A stretch of 64,000 nt of DNA from Cyanobium sp. NIES-981 (GTDB lineage: Bacteria > Cyanobacteriota > Cyanobacteriia > PCC-6307 > Cyanobiaceae). The stretch is taken from positions 1 to 64,000 of the forward strand of contig NZ_LT578417.1 of assembly GCF_900088535.1 (NCBI RefSeq), read 5' to 3'. Positions 48,683 to 57,079 of the stretch are shown piece by piece; position 1 is the first letter of the stretch; the number at the start of each line of letters is the position of its first letter. Under the pieces are notes generated by a model. The model was given only the letters and a program-made list of their open reading frames with translations. It was not told the DNA's origin and ran no database searches. Both the position numbers and the translations under genes were made by a program.

Positions 48683-50251
48683 ATGGCCACGAAGAAGCCC
48701 AACATCATTCTGCTGGTGACGGATGACACGGGCTATGGCGACCTTGGGCCTTACGGCGGTGGTGAAGGCAGGGGCATGCCGACGCCGAACTTCGACCGGC
48801 TGGCCGCCGAAGGGATGACCTTCTTCTCCTTCTATGCCCAGCCGAGTTGCACCCCAGGCCGGGCCGCCATGCAGACCGGACGCATCCCCAACCGCAGCGG
48901 CATGACCACCGTGGCCTTCCAGGGCCAGGGCGGCGGCCTGCCGGCAGCCGAGTGGACGCTGGCCTCCGTGCTGAAACAGGGCGGCTACCGCACCTTCTTC
49001 ACGGGCAAATGGCACCTGGGTGAGGCGGACTATGCCCTGCCCAATGCCCACGGCTATGACCAGATGAAGTATGTGGGCCTCTATCACCTCAATGCCTACA
49101 CCTATGCCGATCCCACCTGGTTCCCGGACATGGATCCTGACCTGCGGTCGATGTTCCAGAAGGTGACCCAGGGATCGCTCTCTGGCAAGGCCAGTGAGAA
49201 GGCCACGGAAGATTTCAAGATCAACGGTCAATATGTGGATACTCCGGAGCAAGGAGTTGTCGGGATCCCCTTCTTCGATGGCTATGTCGAGAAGGCCGCG
49301 ACGGACTTTCTCGAGGAGGCGGCCAAGGACGATCAGCCCTTCTTTTTGAACGTCAACTTCATGAAGGTGCACCAGCCCAACCTCCCCCACCCTGACTTCA
49401 TCCACCAATCGCCTTCCAAGAGCAAGTACGCCGACTCGATCGTTGAGCTGGATGCCCGGATCGGCGCCATCCTCGACAAGGTGCGGGAGCTGGGCATCGA
49501 AGAGGACACCTTCATCTTCTGGACCACTGACAACGGAGCCTGGCAGGATGTGTATCCCGACGCCGGCTATACGCCATTCCGGGGTACGAAGGGCACCGTT
49601 CGTGAGGGAGGCAACCGCGTGCCGGCCATTGCCTGGTGGCCCGGCAAGATCGAGGCTGGCGTCAAGAACCACGACATCCTCGGAGGCCTCGATCTGTTGG
49701 CCACCTTTGCTGCCCTTGGCGGTGTGTCCCTGCCCAGCCAGGACCGGGAAGGCCAGCCGATCACCTTCGACAGCTTCGACCTCTCTCCGGTGCTGTTGGG
49801 CACCGGCAAGAGCGCGCGAAAATCCTGGTTCTACTTCACCGAGAATGAGCTCACGCCCGGTGCCGTACGGATCAACAACTACAAGGCCGTGTTCAACCTG
49901 CGTGGAGATGATGGCGGCACCACCGGTGGGCTCGCCGTTGACTCCAACCTGGGATGGAAGGGGGCGGAAAGTTATGTGGCCATCGTGCCCCAGCTGTTCG
50001 ACCTCTGGCAGGACCCCCAGGAGCGCTACGACATCTTCATGAACAACTACACCGAACGCACCTGGGTGATGGTGACCATCGGCGACACGATCAAGGAGCT
50101 GATGAAAACCTACATCGAATATCCGCCGCGCAAGATGCAGGGCGAGGGCTATTCCGGTCCGATCACTCTCACGCAATACGAGCGCTTCCAGCATGTGCGG
50201 GAGATGCTGGCTTCGGAGGGCATCAAGATTCCCATGCCTACGGGTAACTAG
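48683..50251 (+). CDS. arylsulfatase (type I, Cys-type)
   Basis: Hydrolyses sulfate esters. 522 aa. NIILLVTDDTGYGD supplies metal-binding Asp14 and Asp15. The formylglycine site is CTPGRAAMQTG with Cys56 (CxPxR). Later KWHLG (Lys, His), NFMKVHQP and FWTTDNGAW (Asp, Asn metal ligands) complete the active site. No signal peptide is present, so it is either cytoplasmic or exported without one. The Cys-type site requires an aerobic formylglycine-generating enzyme or an anSME protein, neither of which is in the window. Just downstream is a membrane protein gene that may be co-transcribed. Confidence 0.93.
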   Translation: MATKKPNIILLVTDDTGYGDLGPYGGGEGRGMPTPNFDRLAAEGMTFFSFYAQPSCTPGRAAMQTGRIPNRSGMTTVAFQGQGGGLPAAEWTLASVLKQGGYRTFFTGKWHLGEADYALPNAHGYDQMKYVGLYHLNAYTYADPTWFPDMDPDLRSMFQKVTQGSLSGKASEKATEDFKINGQYVDTPEQGVVGIPFFDGYVEKAATDFLEEAAKDDQPFFLNVNFMKVHQPNLPHPDFIHQSPSKSKYADSIVELDARIGAILDKVRELGIEEDTFIFWTTDNGAWQDVYPDAGYTPFRGTKGTVREGGNRVPAIAWWPGKIEAGVKNHDILGGLDLLATFAALGGVSLPSQDREGQPITFDSFDLSPVLLGTGKSARKSWFYFTENELTPGAVRINNYKAVFNLRGDDGGTTGGLAVDSNLGWKGAESYVAIVPQLFDLWQDPQERYDIFMNNYTERTWVMVTIGDTIKELMKTYIEYPPRKMQGEGYSGPITLTQYERFQHVREMLASEGIKIPMPTGN

Positions 50252-50491
50252 CTCACCGCCGACGACTCCCTGTCCTCCTGCTGAGCCACCCCATCCACTC
50301 CTGAAGCAACGTCGTGTCCAGCCTGAGGGTGGCTCACTGCGATGCTTCCTCATCAGGCTGCAGAGGCGTTCTGCACCGGCCTCAGGCTCTCTGTGGCCGT
50401 GCCGTTGCCTATCCTGGCCACGCAACCTTCCCGCCGGTCTGCCCGGGCCAATCATCATGGCAACGATCAGCGTGGGCGCCAGAGGGCGTGC

Positions 50492-51049
50492 ATGACACCG
50501 CCCAACACAGGGTCGTCCAGGGCCTCCGGTTTCAAGCAGAGGGCGCTTGAGGAGCTCAAGGTCTTCTGGCTTACAGCCCTCTATCTCTGGATCTTCCTGG
50601 GCTCGTTCACCGTGTACCGCAGACTGGTGCTCGCCGAAACCGGAGTGACCTACCTCCACTACGGGATCGCGTTGATCGAGGCCCTGGTCATCGCCAAGGT
50701 GGTTCTTGTCGGCAGGATGGCCGGGTTTGGGCGTCGTTTTGACCAGCAACCCCTGATCGTTGCGGTGGCCTACAAGTCGATGGTCTTCGGCTTGCTGGTG
50801 CTGCTGTTCAGCGTCCTCGAGCACGTGGTCGAGGCCATGATCCGCCATCACAGCGCCTTGAGTGGGCTGCGTGATCTGGCTTCCCTGGGGGTGTACGAGC
50901 TTTCGGCCCGTGTGCTCATGATCACCCTGGCCTTCATGCCCTTTTTCGCTTTCTGGGAGATCGGGCGCGTGGTGGGCATGCAGAGGCTTGCCGCCCTGTT
51001 TTTCCAGAAGCAGCCCACCTCCTTTGAGGACCAACCCCGGCTTCCCTGA
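50492..51049 (+). CDS. four-helix membrane protein of unknown function
   Basis: 185 aa from the ATG giving MTPPNTGSSRASGFK. Four hydrophobic helices: LTALYLWIFLGSFTVYRRLV, YLHYGIALIEALVIAKVVLVG, IVAVAYKSMVFGLLVLLFSVLEHVVEAMI and ARVLMITLAFMPFFAFWEIGRVVG. Charged residues within helices (Glu, Lys, His) suggest a function rather than a simple anchor. No family is assigned. It follows the arylsulfatase by 240 bp on the same strand. Confidence 0.75.
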   Translation: MTPPNTGSSRASGFKQRALEELKVFWLTALYLWIFLGSFTVYRRLVLAETGVTYLHYGIALIEALVIAKVVLVGRMAGFGRRFDQQPLIVAVAYKSMVFGLLVLLFSVLEHVVEAMIRHHSALSGLRDLASLGVYELSARVLMITLAFMPFFAFWEIGRVVGMQRLAALFFQKQPTSFEDQPRLP

Positions 51050-51106
51050 GGGTGTTGCGCATGGCACCGCCTGCCCGGCCAGAGGGTGCATCCCTGACCT
51101 CAATGC

Positions 51107-51790
51107 GTGCCGTTCTTCAATAAGCCGCTACCGCCGCGGATCTACTGCCTTGCGGCCACCCAGGCCCCCGTGGTCGCAGTGTTCCGGCGTGGACCGACCC
51201 ACTGGTCCCATGGGGGGCGCTGGGACCTGGCCAGCAGGCGTTACGAGCCTGGTGCCTGGCTGCGGGGCCGGATCTTCCCGCGACGCTCCGATCTCTCTCC
51301 GGAGGATCGCTCCCTGTGGCACCTGGTCCCGCGTCTACCACGTCAGCCAGCAGGAGAAGGGCGACGCCCCCGCCCTGATTCTTCCGCCCCTCCCCGTTGG
51401 CTTGCGCCCCAGATCCAGCGTTCAGTTCGCCAACGAGCGGCGGCGCGGCTGGCAGGAACGGGGGGATTACCCCTGCGCGTTGAGGCTGATGCCTGGGATG
51501 AACGCCGGAACGCGCGCCAGCGGAAAGCCCAGCCCGGGGGCCGCCGCCTGCTTGGCGTGCAGAGCCCCGGCTGGGCTGGAGCCGTGTTCGGGGTGGATCG
51601 GGCCGTCGACGGCTGCGCGTCAGCTATTGGCTGGAAACGGGCGACGCGGTGCCGCGAACGAGGCTGGGCAGCGAACGAAGCGGTGCATCCTCTGCTCCCG
51701 TCCAGCGGGTCGACTGGGATCCGGATGGGCAACTCTCGTCACCACCCGCGATGAACGGCTCCGGCTCCGGAGCCGGCACTGGCGAAACCC
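51107..51790 (+). pseudogene. multiply frameshifted conserved gene
   Basis: The first frame gives a normal protein start, MPFFNKPLPPRIYCLAATQ, then VVAVFRRGPTHWSHGGRWDL, YEPGAWLRGRIFPRRSDLSP. Related-looking text then hops frame: CGTWSRVYHVSQQEKGD and VQFANERRRGWQERGDYP in a second frame, WDERRNARQRKAQPGGRRLLGVQS and WAGAVFGVDRAVDG back in the first, LRVSYWLETGDAVPRTRLG and VQRVDWDPDGQL in the third, and LVTTRDERLRLRS in the second. At least four shifts and probably a deletion near 51320 are needed. The intact protein would be about 250 aa of unknown function; I recall similar proteins in actinobacteria and cyanobacteria but can assign no role. Confidence 0.75.
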
Positions 51791-51819
51791 GCCTCCGCAG
51801 GGCGCCGCCCGCCCCGGCT

Positions 51820-52026
51820 TCAGGTGTCGGTGTCCACGTCGTGGATGCTGCTGATCCGCCACTCCTCCCACCCCTCGAGGGCGTTGCTGAACTCCTCGGC
51901 CGTGATGGTGAACCCTGCGGCGGCGGCGATGGCCACCGTGTCCGCCCCGGGGGCGGTGAGGCGGGCCTCCAGGGCGGGATCGTTGAAAGCTGCTTTCAGG
52001 AGTCCCTTGAGGCCTGGGGCAGTCAT
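51820..52026 (-). CDS. Nif11-like leader peptide family protein, orphan
   Basis: 68 aa: LKGLLKAAFNDPALEARLTAPGADTVAIAAAAGFTITAEEFSNALEGWEEW follows the Nif11 pattern (xxFLxxxxxDPxLxxxL...AxxAGFxIxxEEL). Nif11 domains serve as leaders of some ribosomal peptides (prochlorosins) in marine picocyanobacteria, or stand alone with unknown role. Here the tail (RISSIHDVDTDT) has no double-Gly cleavage site and no Cys for lanthionine rings, and no modification enzyme gene is in the window. Monocistronic, lying between the frameshifted gene and the yccF end. Confidence 0.85.
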   Translation of the reverse strand: MTAPGLKGLLKAAFNDPALEARLTAPGADTVAIAAAAGFTITAEEFSNALEGWEEWRISSIHDVDTDT

Positions 52027-52093
52027 GGTGGCAGCGTGCTTGCTGGCGCCTGTCTAGCTCACCCGGCCCGTGGCTGCGCCCCTCCCCACCGGC

Positions 52094-52498
52094 TCAGCGC
52101 TGGGTGGGCACCACCTCCATGCCGATCGGCGCCAGGGCGATCAACGCCAGCTTGATGTGCTGGATGCCGAAGGGAATGCCCACGATCGTCACGAAACAGG
52201 CCAGCGCCGAGCCCAGGTGGCCGATCGCCAGCCACCAGCCGGCCACCAGGAACCACACGATGTTGCCCAGCAGTCCGAGCGGCCCGGTGCCGAATTCCAT
52301 CCGCCCGGTGAGCTCGCGCCGGCTCACCGCCTCGTAGCCGAAGGGCCAGAAGGAGAAGGTGCCGATCAGGAAGCAGGCCCTCGCCCAGGGGATGCCCACG
52401 ATCGTGATCGCCGCCACCAGGCCGGCCAGCCACCAGCCCAGGCCCATCACGAAGCCGCCGAGCACGAACCAGAGCACATTGAGCAGGAAGCGCAGCAT
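52094..52498 (-). CDS. yccF: YccF family membrane protein
   Basis: 134 aa with two copies of the YccF inner-membrane unit: GWWLAGLVAAITIVGIPWARACFLIGTFSFWPFG and GWWLAIGHLGSALACFVTIVGIPFGIQHIKLALIAL. Four or so membrane helices. The role is unknown. It starts 6 bp after the dctM stop on the same strand, so it looks like the last gene of the hemL-TRAP cluster. Confidence 0.9.
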   Translation of the reverse strand: MLRFLLNVLWFVLGGFVMGLGWWLAGLVAAITIVGIPWARACFLIGTFSFWPFGYEAVSRRELTGRMEFGTGPLGLLGNIVWFLVAGWWLAIGHLGSALACFVTIVGIPFGIQHIKLALIALAPIGMEVVPTQR

Positions 52499-52504
52499 GG
52501 GGCT

Positions 52505-53878
52505 TCATCCGGCCGCTGAGGCGAGCGAGGGGAGGAAGGTGACCAGTTGGGGCACCAGCACCACCAGTAGCAGCACCGCCAGCTGGATTCCAACGAAGGG
52601 CCAGGCCCCCCGGTAGATGGCGCCGGTGCCCAGCTCCGGCGGTGCCACGCCCCGCAGGTAGAAGAGGGCGAAGCCGAAGGGCGGAGTGAGGAAGGAGGTC
52701 TGCAGGTTGGTGCCGATCACCACCCCGAACCAGAGCAGCTCGGCGGGGCCCAGCAGCTCCCGGGCCGTGGGCAGCAGCAGCGGCACCACGATGAAGGCGA
52801 TCTCGAAGAAGTCGATGAAAAAGCCCAGGATGAAGATCACCAGCATCGCGATCGCCAGAAAGCCCACCCGGCCGCCGGGCAGGTTGAGCAGCAGCCCCGA
52901 GATCAGCTGATCGCCCCCCAGCCCGCGGAACACCAGGCTGAAGGCGGTGGAGCCCAGCAGGATCGCCATCACCATCGCGGTGGTGCGCAGGGTTTCATCG
53001 CTCACCTCCGCCAGCGCCTGGCGGTTGAGGCCGCCCTGGAACAAGGCCAGCACCACCGCCCCCAGCGCCCCCAGGGCGCCGGCTTCGGTGGGGGTGGCGA
53101 TGCCGAAGAAGATGCTGCCCAGCACCAGCAGGATCAGCCCCAGGGGCTGCAGCACCACCTGCAACAGGGTGGCCGCCGGCATGGCGCGCTCCTCGGCGGT
53201 GCTGCGCCGCGGCGCCAGCTCCGGCTTCAACGCCGTGATCACCACCACGTAGAGGGCGAAGGCGCCGGCCATCACCAGCCCCGGCACCAGCGAGCCCAGG
53301 AACAGATCGCCGATCGACACGCCCAGCTGGTCGCCCAGCACCACCAGCACGATGCTGGGGGGAATGATCTGGCCCAGGGTGCCGGAGGCGGTGATCACGC
53401 CGCAGGCCAGCGAGCGGTCGTAGCCGGCGCGCAGCATCGCCGGCAGGGAGATCAGCCCCATGGTGGTGACCGTGGCGGCCACCACACCGGTGGTGGCCGC
53501 CAGCAGCGCTCCCACCAGCACCACCGCCAGGGCCAGGCCGCCGCGCAGCCGGCCCAGCAGATGCCCCATCGCCACCAGCAGCCGCTCGGCGATGCCCGAT
53601 TTCTCGAGCATCGCCCCCATGAACACGAAGGCCGGAATCGCCAGCAGGGTGAAGTTGCCCATGATGCCGAAGATCCGCTGCGGCAATGCCGCGAGGAAGG
53701 CGGGATCGATCAGCCCCAGGGCCATGCCCAGCAGGCCATAGAGCACCGAGACTCCGCCCAGGCCGAAGGCCACCGGGTAGCCGCTCAGCAGGGCCAGCAC
53801 CAGCGTGAGGAACATGCCCGCCCCCAGCCAGGCGCCGGCATCGAAGCCGATCACGTAGCCCAGCAGCTCGATCTCCAT
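52505..53878 (-). CDS. dctM: TRAP transporter large permease (DctM)
   Basis: 457 aa, about 12 helices, the Na+-driven translocation subunit of a tripartite ATP-independent transporter. Family blocks: FALGGVSVLYG, IPAFVFMGAMLEKSGIAERLL, VVAATVTTMGLISLPAMLRAGYDRSLACGVITASGTLGQIIPPSIVLVVLGD, ATPTEAGALGALGA and the conserved end VVIGTNLQTSFLTPPFGFALFYLRG. It follows dctQ by 6 bp. Confidence 0.95.
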   Translation of the reverse strand: MEIELLGYVIGFDAGAWLGAGMFLTLVLALLSGYPVAFGLGGVSVLYGLLGMALGLIDPAFLAALPQRIFGIMGNFTLLAIPAFVFMGAMLEKSGIAERLLVAMGHLLGRLRGGLALAVVLVGALLAATTGVVAATVTTMGLISLPAMLRAGYDRSLACGVITASGTLGQIIPPSIVLVVLGDQLGVSIGDLFLGSLVPGLVMAGAFALYVVVITALKPELAPRRSTAEERAMPAATLLQVVLQPLGLILLVLGSIFFGIATPTEAGALGALGAVVLALFQGGLNRQALAEVSDETLRTTAMVMAILLGSTAFSLVFRGLGGDQLISGLLLNLPGGRVGFLAIAMLVIFILGFFIDFFEIAFIVVPLLLPTARELLGPAELLWFGVVIGTNLQTSFLTPPFGFALFYLRGVAPPELGTGAIYRGAWPFVGIQLAVLLLVVLVPQLVTFLPSLASAAG

Positions 53879-53884
53879 CGCCGC

Positions 53885-54469
53885 TCAGCGCCGCCGCCGC
53901 AGAGTGCGCCGCTGCAGGGCCAGGCGGATCGCCTCCGCCACCCCCTGCAGGCCCAGCAGCAGGAACCCGAGCGGGATCAGGGCCTTCACCCAGAACCGCG
54001 GCAGTCCGCCCGGATCCGGTGAGGCCTCGGCGATGCGCCAGCTCTCGATCGTGGGCGCCGCCGACACGATCAGCACCAGGGCCACGAACGGCAGCAGCAG
54101 CCCCAGCGTGCCGGCCAGATCCACCCCCAGCCGTCGGCGCTCCGGCCAGCGGCTCTGCAGCACGTCCACCCGCACATGGCCCTGGCGCTGCAGCGTCCAG
54201 CCCAGGCCCAGCAGGAAGGCGAAGGCGAACAGGTACCACTGCGCCTCGATCAGGCCGTTGGAGCTGAGGTTGGTGCCCAGCAGCAGGCCGGCGTAGCGGC
54301 CGAACACGTTCCAGCAGCCGAGGATGAGCATCAGCACCAGGGCCCAGCCCGCCAGCCGGCCCGCCCAGCGGTTCAGCCGGTCGATGGCGGCCACCAGGCG
54401 CACGGCCGGGCCCCGGGGGGCTGCATGGGGCTGCGGTGGATCGGCTTGGCGCTCAGGCGGGGCGGGCAT
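53885..54469 (-). CDS. dctQ: TRAP transporter small permease (DctQ)
   Basis: 194 aa with four helices; WALVLMLILGCWNVFGRY, LIEAQWYLFAFAFLLGLGWTLQRQGHVRVDVL is the DctQ signature (Gln-Trp and the HVRVD motif). It links the binding protein to DctM. Starts 2 bp after the binding protein stop. The N-terminus is a Pro-rich, probably cytoplasmic tail. Confidence 0.93.
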   Translation of the reverse strand: MPAPPERQADPPQPHAAPRGPAVRLVAAIDRLNRWAGRLAGWALVLMLILGCWNVFGRYAGLLLGTNLSSNGLIEAQWYLFAFAFLLGLGWTLQRQGHVRVDVLQSRWPERRRLGVDLAGTLGLLLPFVALVLIVSAAPTIESWRIAEASPDPGGLPRFWVKALIPLGFLLLGLQGVAEAIRLALQRRTLRRRR

Positions 54470-54471
54470 GG

Positions 54472-55596
54472 TCAGCTGCCTCCTCCACCGCCCTTGCCGC
54501 CGTAGATGAAGCGGGAGAGGGAGTACTCATTCACGCCGTTCCACTCCTGCACCTGGCGGCGGAACGTGCGCCACTGGTCGTGGATCTCGCGGAAGCCGCG
54601 GTCGCCGGCTGCCATGTCCGTGAGCAGCTGCTGCGAGGCTTCGGCGGCGGCCGTGAGGATGGCCTCGCCGTAGTTCACCAGCTCCGTGCCGCCCTGGATC
54701 AACCGTTTCAGGGCCAGGGCGTTGAGGGCCTCGTAGCGGCTCAGCATGGCCAGGTTGGCTTCCTGACAGGCCACGCTGAACATGGCCTGGTAGGCCTTCG
54801 GCAGACGCTGCCAGGCCTGGCGGTTCACCAGGGCGGTGAGGGTGGGCCCCGGTTCCCACCAGCCCGGGTAGTAGTAGTAGCGGGCGGCCCGGGCCAGACC
54901 GAGCTTCTCGTCGTCGTAGGGGCCGGTCCATTCGGCGGCATCGATGGCGCCGCGATCCAGGGCCAGGTAGATCTCCCCGCCGGGCAGCACCTGCACATTC
55001 ACCCCCAGGGCGGCCATCACCTTGCCGCCCTGGCCCGGGATCCGCATCTTCAGGCCCCGCAGGGAGGCGGGGCCGTCGAGCCGCCGCTTGAACCAGCCGC
55101 CCATCTGGGCGCCGGTGTTGCCCGCCGGAAAGCTGATCACGCCGAAGTCGGCGTACACCCGGTTGATCGCCTCGAGGCCGCCGGCCTCGTAGAGCCAGGC
55201 GTTCTGCTGCTGGGCCGTTAGCCCGAACGGCACCGCCGTGCCGAAGGCCAGGGCCGGGTTCTTGCCCACGTAGTAGTAACTGGCCGTGTGGCCGCACTCC
55301 ACCGAGCCGCTCTGCACCGCCTCGAGCACCTCCAGCCCCGGCACCAGCTCGCCGGCGGCGAAGGCCTGGATCTGGAAGCGGCCGTCGCTCATCTCCGCCA
55401 CCCGGCGGCTCACCGTCTCGGCACCGCCGTAGATGGTGTCGAGGGAGTGGGGCCAGCTGGTGGCCATCCGCCAGCGCACCAACGGCAGGGCATCGCCGCT
55501 GGCGGAGCCGGCGCGGCGGATGGTGCAGGCGCCCAGCAGGGCGGCGGAGCTGCTGGCGGCGGCTGCCTGGAGCAGCCGGCGGCGGGGGACTGTCAA
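54472..55596 (-). CDS. dctP: TRAP substrate-binding protein, TakP (2-oxo acid) type
   Basis: 374 aa from a TTG start, 5 bp after the hemL stop. Signal RRRLLQAAAASSSAALLGAC has a twin-Arg and a lipobox-like Cys, so a Tat-exported lipoprotein is likely. Mature protein: WRMATSWPHSLDTIYGGAE, GHTASYYYVGKNPALAFGTAVPFG, SFPAGNTGAQMGGWF, LRGLKMRIPGQGGKV, WTGPYDDEKLGL and YYYPGWWEPGP. These follow the TakP family, which binds 2-oxo acids with Na+. Glutamate (GtrC) is an alternative for cyanobacteria, but the sequence is less like it. Confidence 0.85.
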   Translation of the reverse strand: MTVPRRRLLQAAAASSSAALLGACTIRRAGSASGDALPLVRWRMATSWPHSLDTIYGGAETVSRRVAEMSDGRFQIQAFAAGELVPGLEVLEAVQSGSVECGHTASYYYVGKNPALAFGTAVPFGLTAQQQNAWLYEAGGLEAINRVYADFGVISFPAGNTGAQMGGWFKRRLDGPASLRGLKMRIPGQGGKVMAALGVNVQVLPGGEIYLALDRGAIDAAEWTGPYDDEKLGLARAARYYYYPGWWEPGPTLTALVNRQAWQRLPKAYQAMFSVACQEANLAMLSRYEALNALALKRLIQGGTELVNYGEAILTAAAEASQQLLTDMAAGDRGFREIHDQWRTFRRQVQEWNGVNEYSLSRFIYGGKGGGGGS

Positions 55597-55601
55597 CCCG
55601 C

Positions 55602-56918
55602 TCAGGCCACGGCGGCGAAGCACTCCTTGAAGGCCGCGATCGTGGCGTCGATGTCGCTGTCGCTGTGGGCCAGGGAGGTGAAGCCGGCCTCGAAGGCGCT
55701 GGGTGCCAGGTACACGCCCCGCTCGAGCATGGCGCGGTGCAGCTTGCCGAAGCGGGCCGCGTCGGCCGTCTTGGCTTCCTCGAAGTTGCGCACGGGCCCC
55801 TCGCAGAGGAAGAAGCCGAACATGGCGCTGATCGAGCCGCCGCAGATGGGCAGGCCAGCCGCCTTGCCGGCCTCGAGGATGCCCGCGATCAGCCGCTTGG
55901 TGGTGGCCTCCAGCTTCTCGTAGGTGCCGGGCTGCTTGAGCAGATCGAGGGTCTTGATGCCGGCCGTCATGGCCAGGGGATTGCCGCTCAGGGTGCCCGC
56001 CTGGTACATCGGGCCCGCCGGGGCCACCATCGCCATGATGTCGGCGCGGCCGCCGTAGGCCCCTACCGGCAGCCCGCCGCCGATCACCTTGCCCATGGTG
56101 GTCAGGTCCGGCGTGACCCCGAAGCGGGCCTGGGCGCCGCCGTAGCTGATCCGGAAGCCGGTCATCACCTCGTCGAACACCAGCAGGGCGCCGTTCTCCT
56201 TGGTGAGTTCGCGGATGCCCTCCAGGAAGCCGGGCACCGGCGGGATGAAGCCCGCATTGCCCACCACCGGCTCGAGGATCACGCCGGCGATCTCTCCGGG
56301 GTTCTCGGCGAAGAGCTGCTTCACCGCCTCCAGATCGTTGTAGGGGGCCGTGAGGGTGCAGGCGGTGGTGCTGCGCGGCACGCCCGGGGAATCGGGCAGG
56401 CCCAGGGTGGCCACCCCGGAGCCTGCCTTCACCAGGAACATGTCGGCGTGGCCGTGGTAGCAGCCCTCGAACTTGATCACCTTCTCGCGGCCGGTGAAGG
56501 CCCGGATCAGGCGCAGCACCGACATGCAGGCTTCGGTGCCGCTGTTCACGAAGCGCACCATCTCCACCGACGGCACCGCCGCGATCACCCGCTCGGCCAG
56601 CTGGTTCTCCAGTTCGCAGGGGGCGCCGAAGCTGGTGCCCTTGTCCAGGGCGGCGTGCAGGGCGCTGATCACCTCGGGATGGGCGTGGCCGCAGATGGCG
56701 GGTCCCCAGCTGCCGATGTAATCGATGTAGCGGTTGCCATCCACATCCCAGGCGTAAGCGCCCTTCACCCGGTCGAACACGATCGGGTTGCCCCCCACGG
56801 AGCGGAACGCCCGCACCGGTGAACTCACGCCGCCGGGCATCAGCGCCTGGGCGGCGCTGAAGATCTCCTGGGAGCGGGTGGTGTTCAGGGCGGGGGCCGA
56901 AACGGGAGCCGAGGTCAA
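55602..56918 (-). CDS. hemL: glutamate-1-semialdehyde 2,1-aminomutase
   Basis: Converts glutamate-1-semialdehyde to 5-aminolevulinate, the precursor of chlorophyll, heme and bilins. 438 aa. Fold type I PLP enzyme with [13 protein letters not shown], the PLP lysine in [20 protein letters not shown] (about residue 277), FDEVMTGFR and [10 protein letters not shown]. It uses Glu-tRNA from gltX via glutamyl-tRNA reductase (not in window). It is the first gene of a tight cluster with the TRAP genes. Divergent from glcD. Confidence 0.97.
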   Translation of the reverse strand: MTSAPVSAPALNTTRSQEIFSAAQALMPGGVSSPVRAFRSVGGNPIVFDRVKGAYAWDVDGNRYIDYIGSWGPAICGHAHPEVISALHAALDKGTSFGAPCELENQLAERVIAAVPSVEMVRFVNSGTEACMSVLRLIRAFTGREKVIKFEGCYHGHADMFLVKAGSGVATLGLPDSPGVPRSTTACTLTAPYNDLEAVKQLFAENPGEIAGVILEPVVGNAGFIPPVPGFLEGIRELTKENGALLVFDEVMTGFRISYGGAQARFGVTPDLTTMGKVIGGGLPVGAYGGRADIMAMVAPAGPMYQAGTLSGNPLAMTAGIKTLDLLKQPGTYEKLEATTKRLIAGILEAGKAAGLPICGGSISAMFGFFLCEGPVRNFEEAKTADAARFGKLHRAMLERGVYLAPSAFEAGFTSLAHSDSDIDATIAAFKECFAAVA

Positions 56919-57079
56919 GGCGGATTCCGCGGTGGGTTGACGGGAGGGTTGGTCGGCGTTCGCGACGGCTGGGCGTAGCGCCGCAACGGCAGAGCGTTAC
57001 GGATGGACCGCTTCCCATCCTGGCCCAAGACCCCCCCGAACGGTTTGTCAGTAGTTTCGGAACACAACCGAGCGGCCCT

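Noticed and set aside
51820-52026. Prochlorosin-type lantipeptide precursor
   Set aside because: The Nif11 part fits, but there is no double-Gly site, no Cys-containing core and no modifying enzyme in the window.
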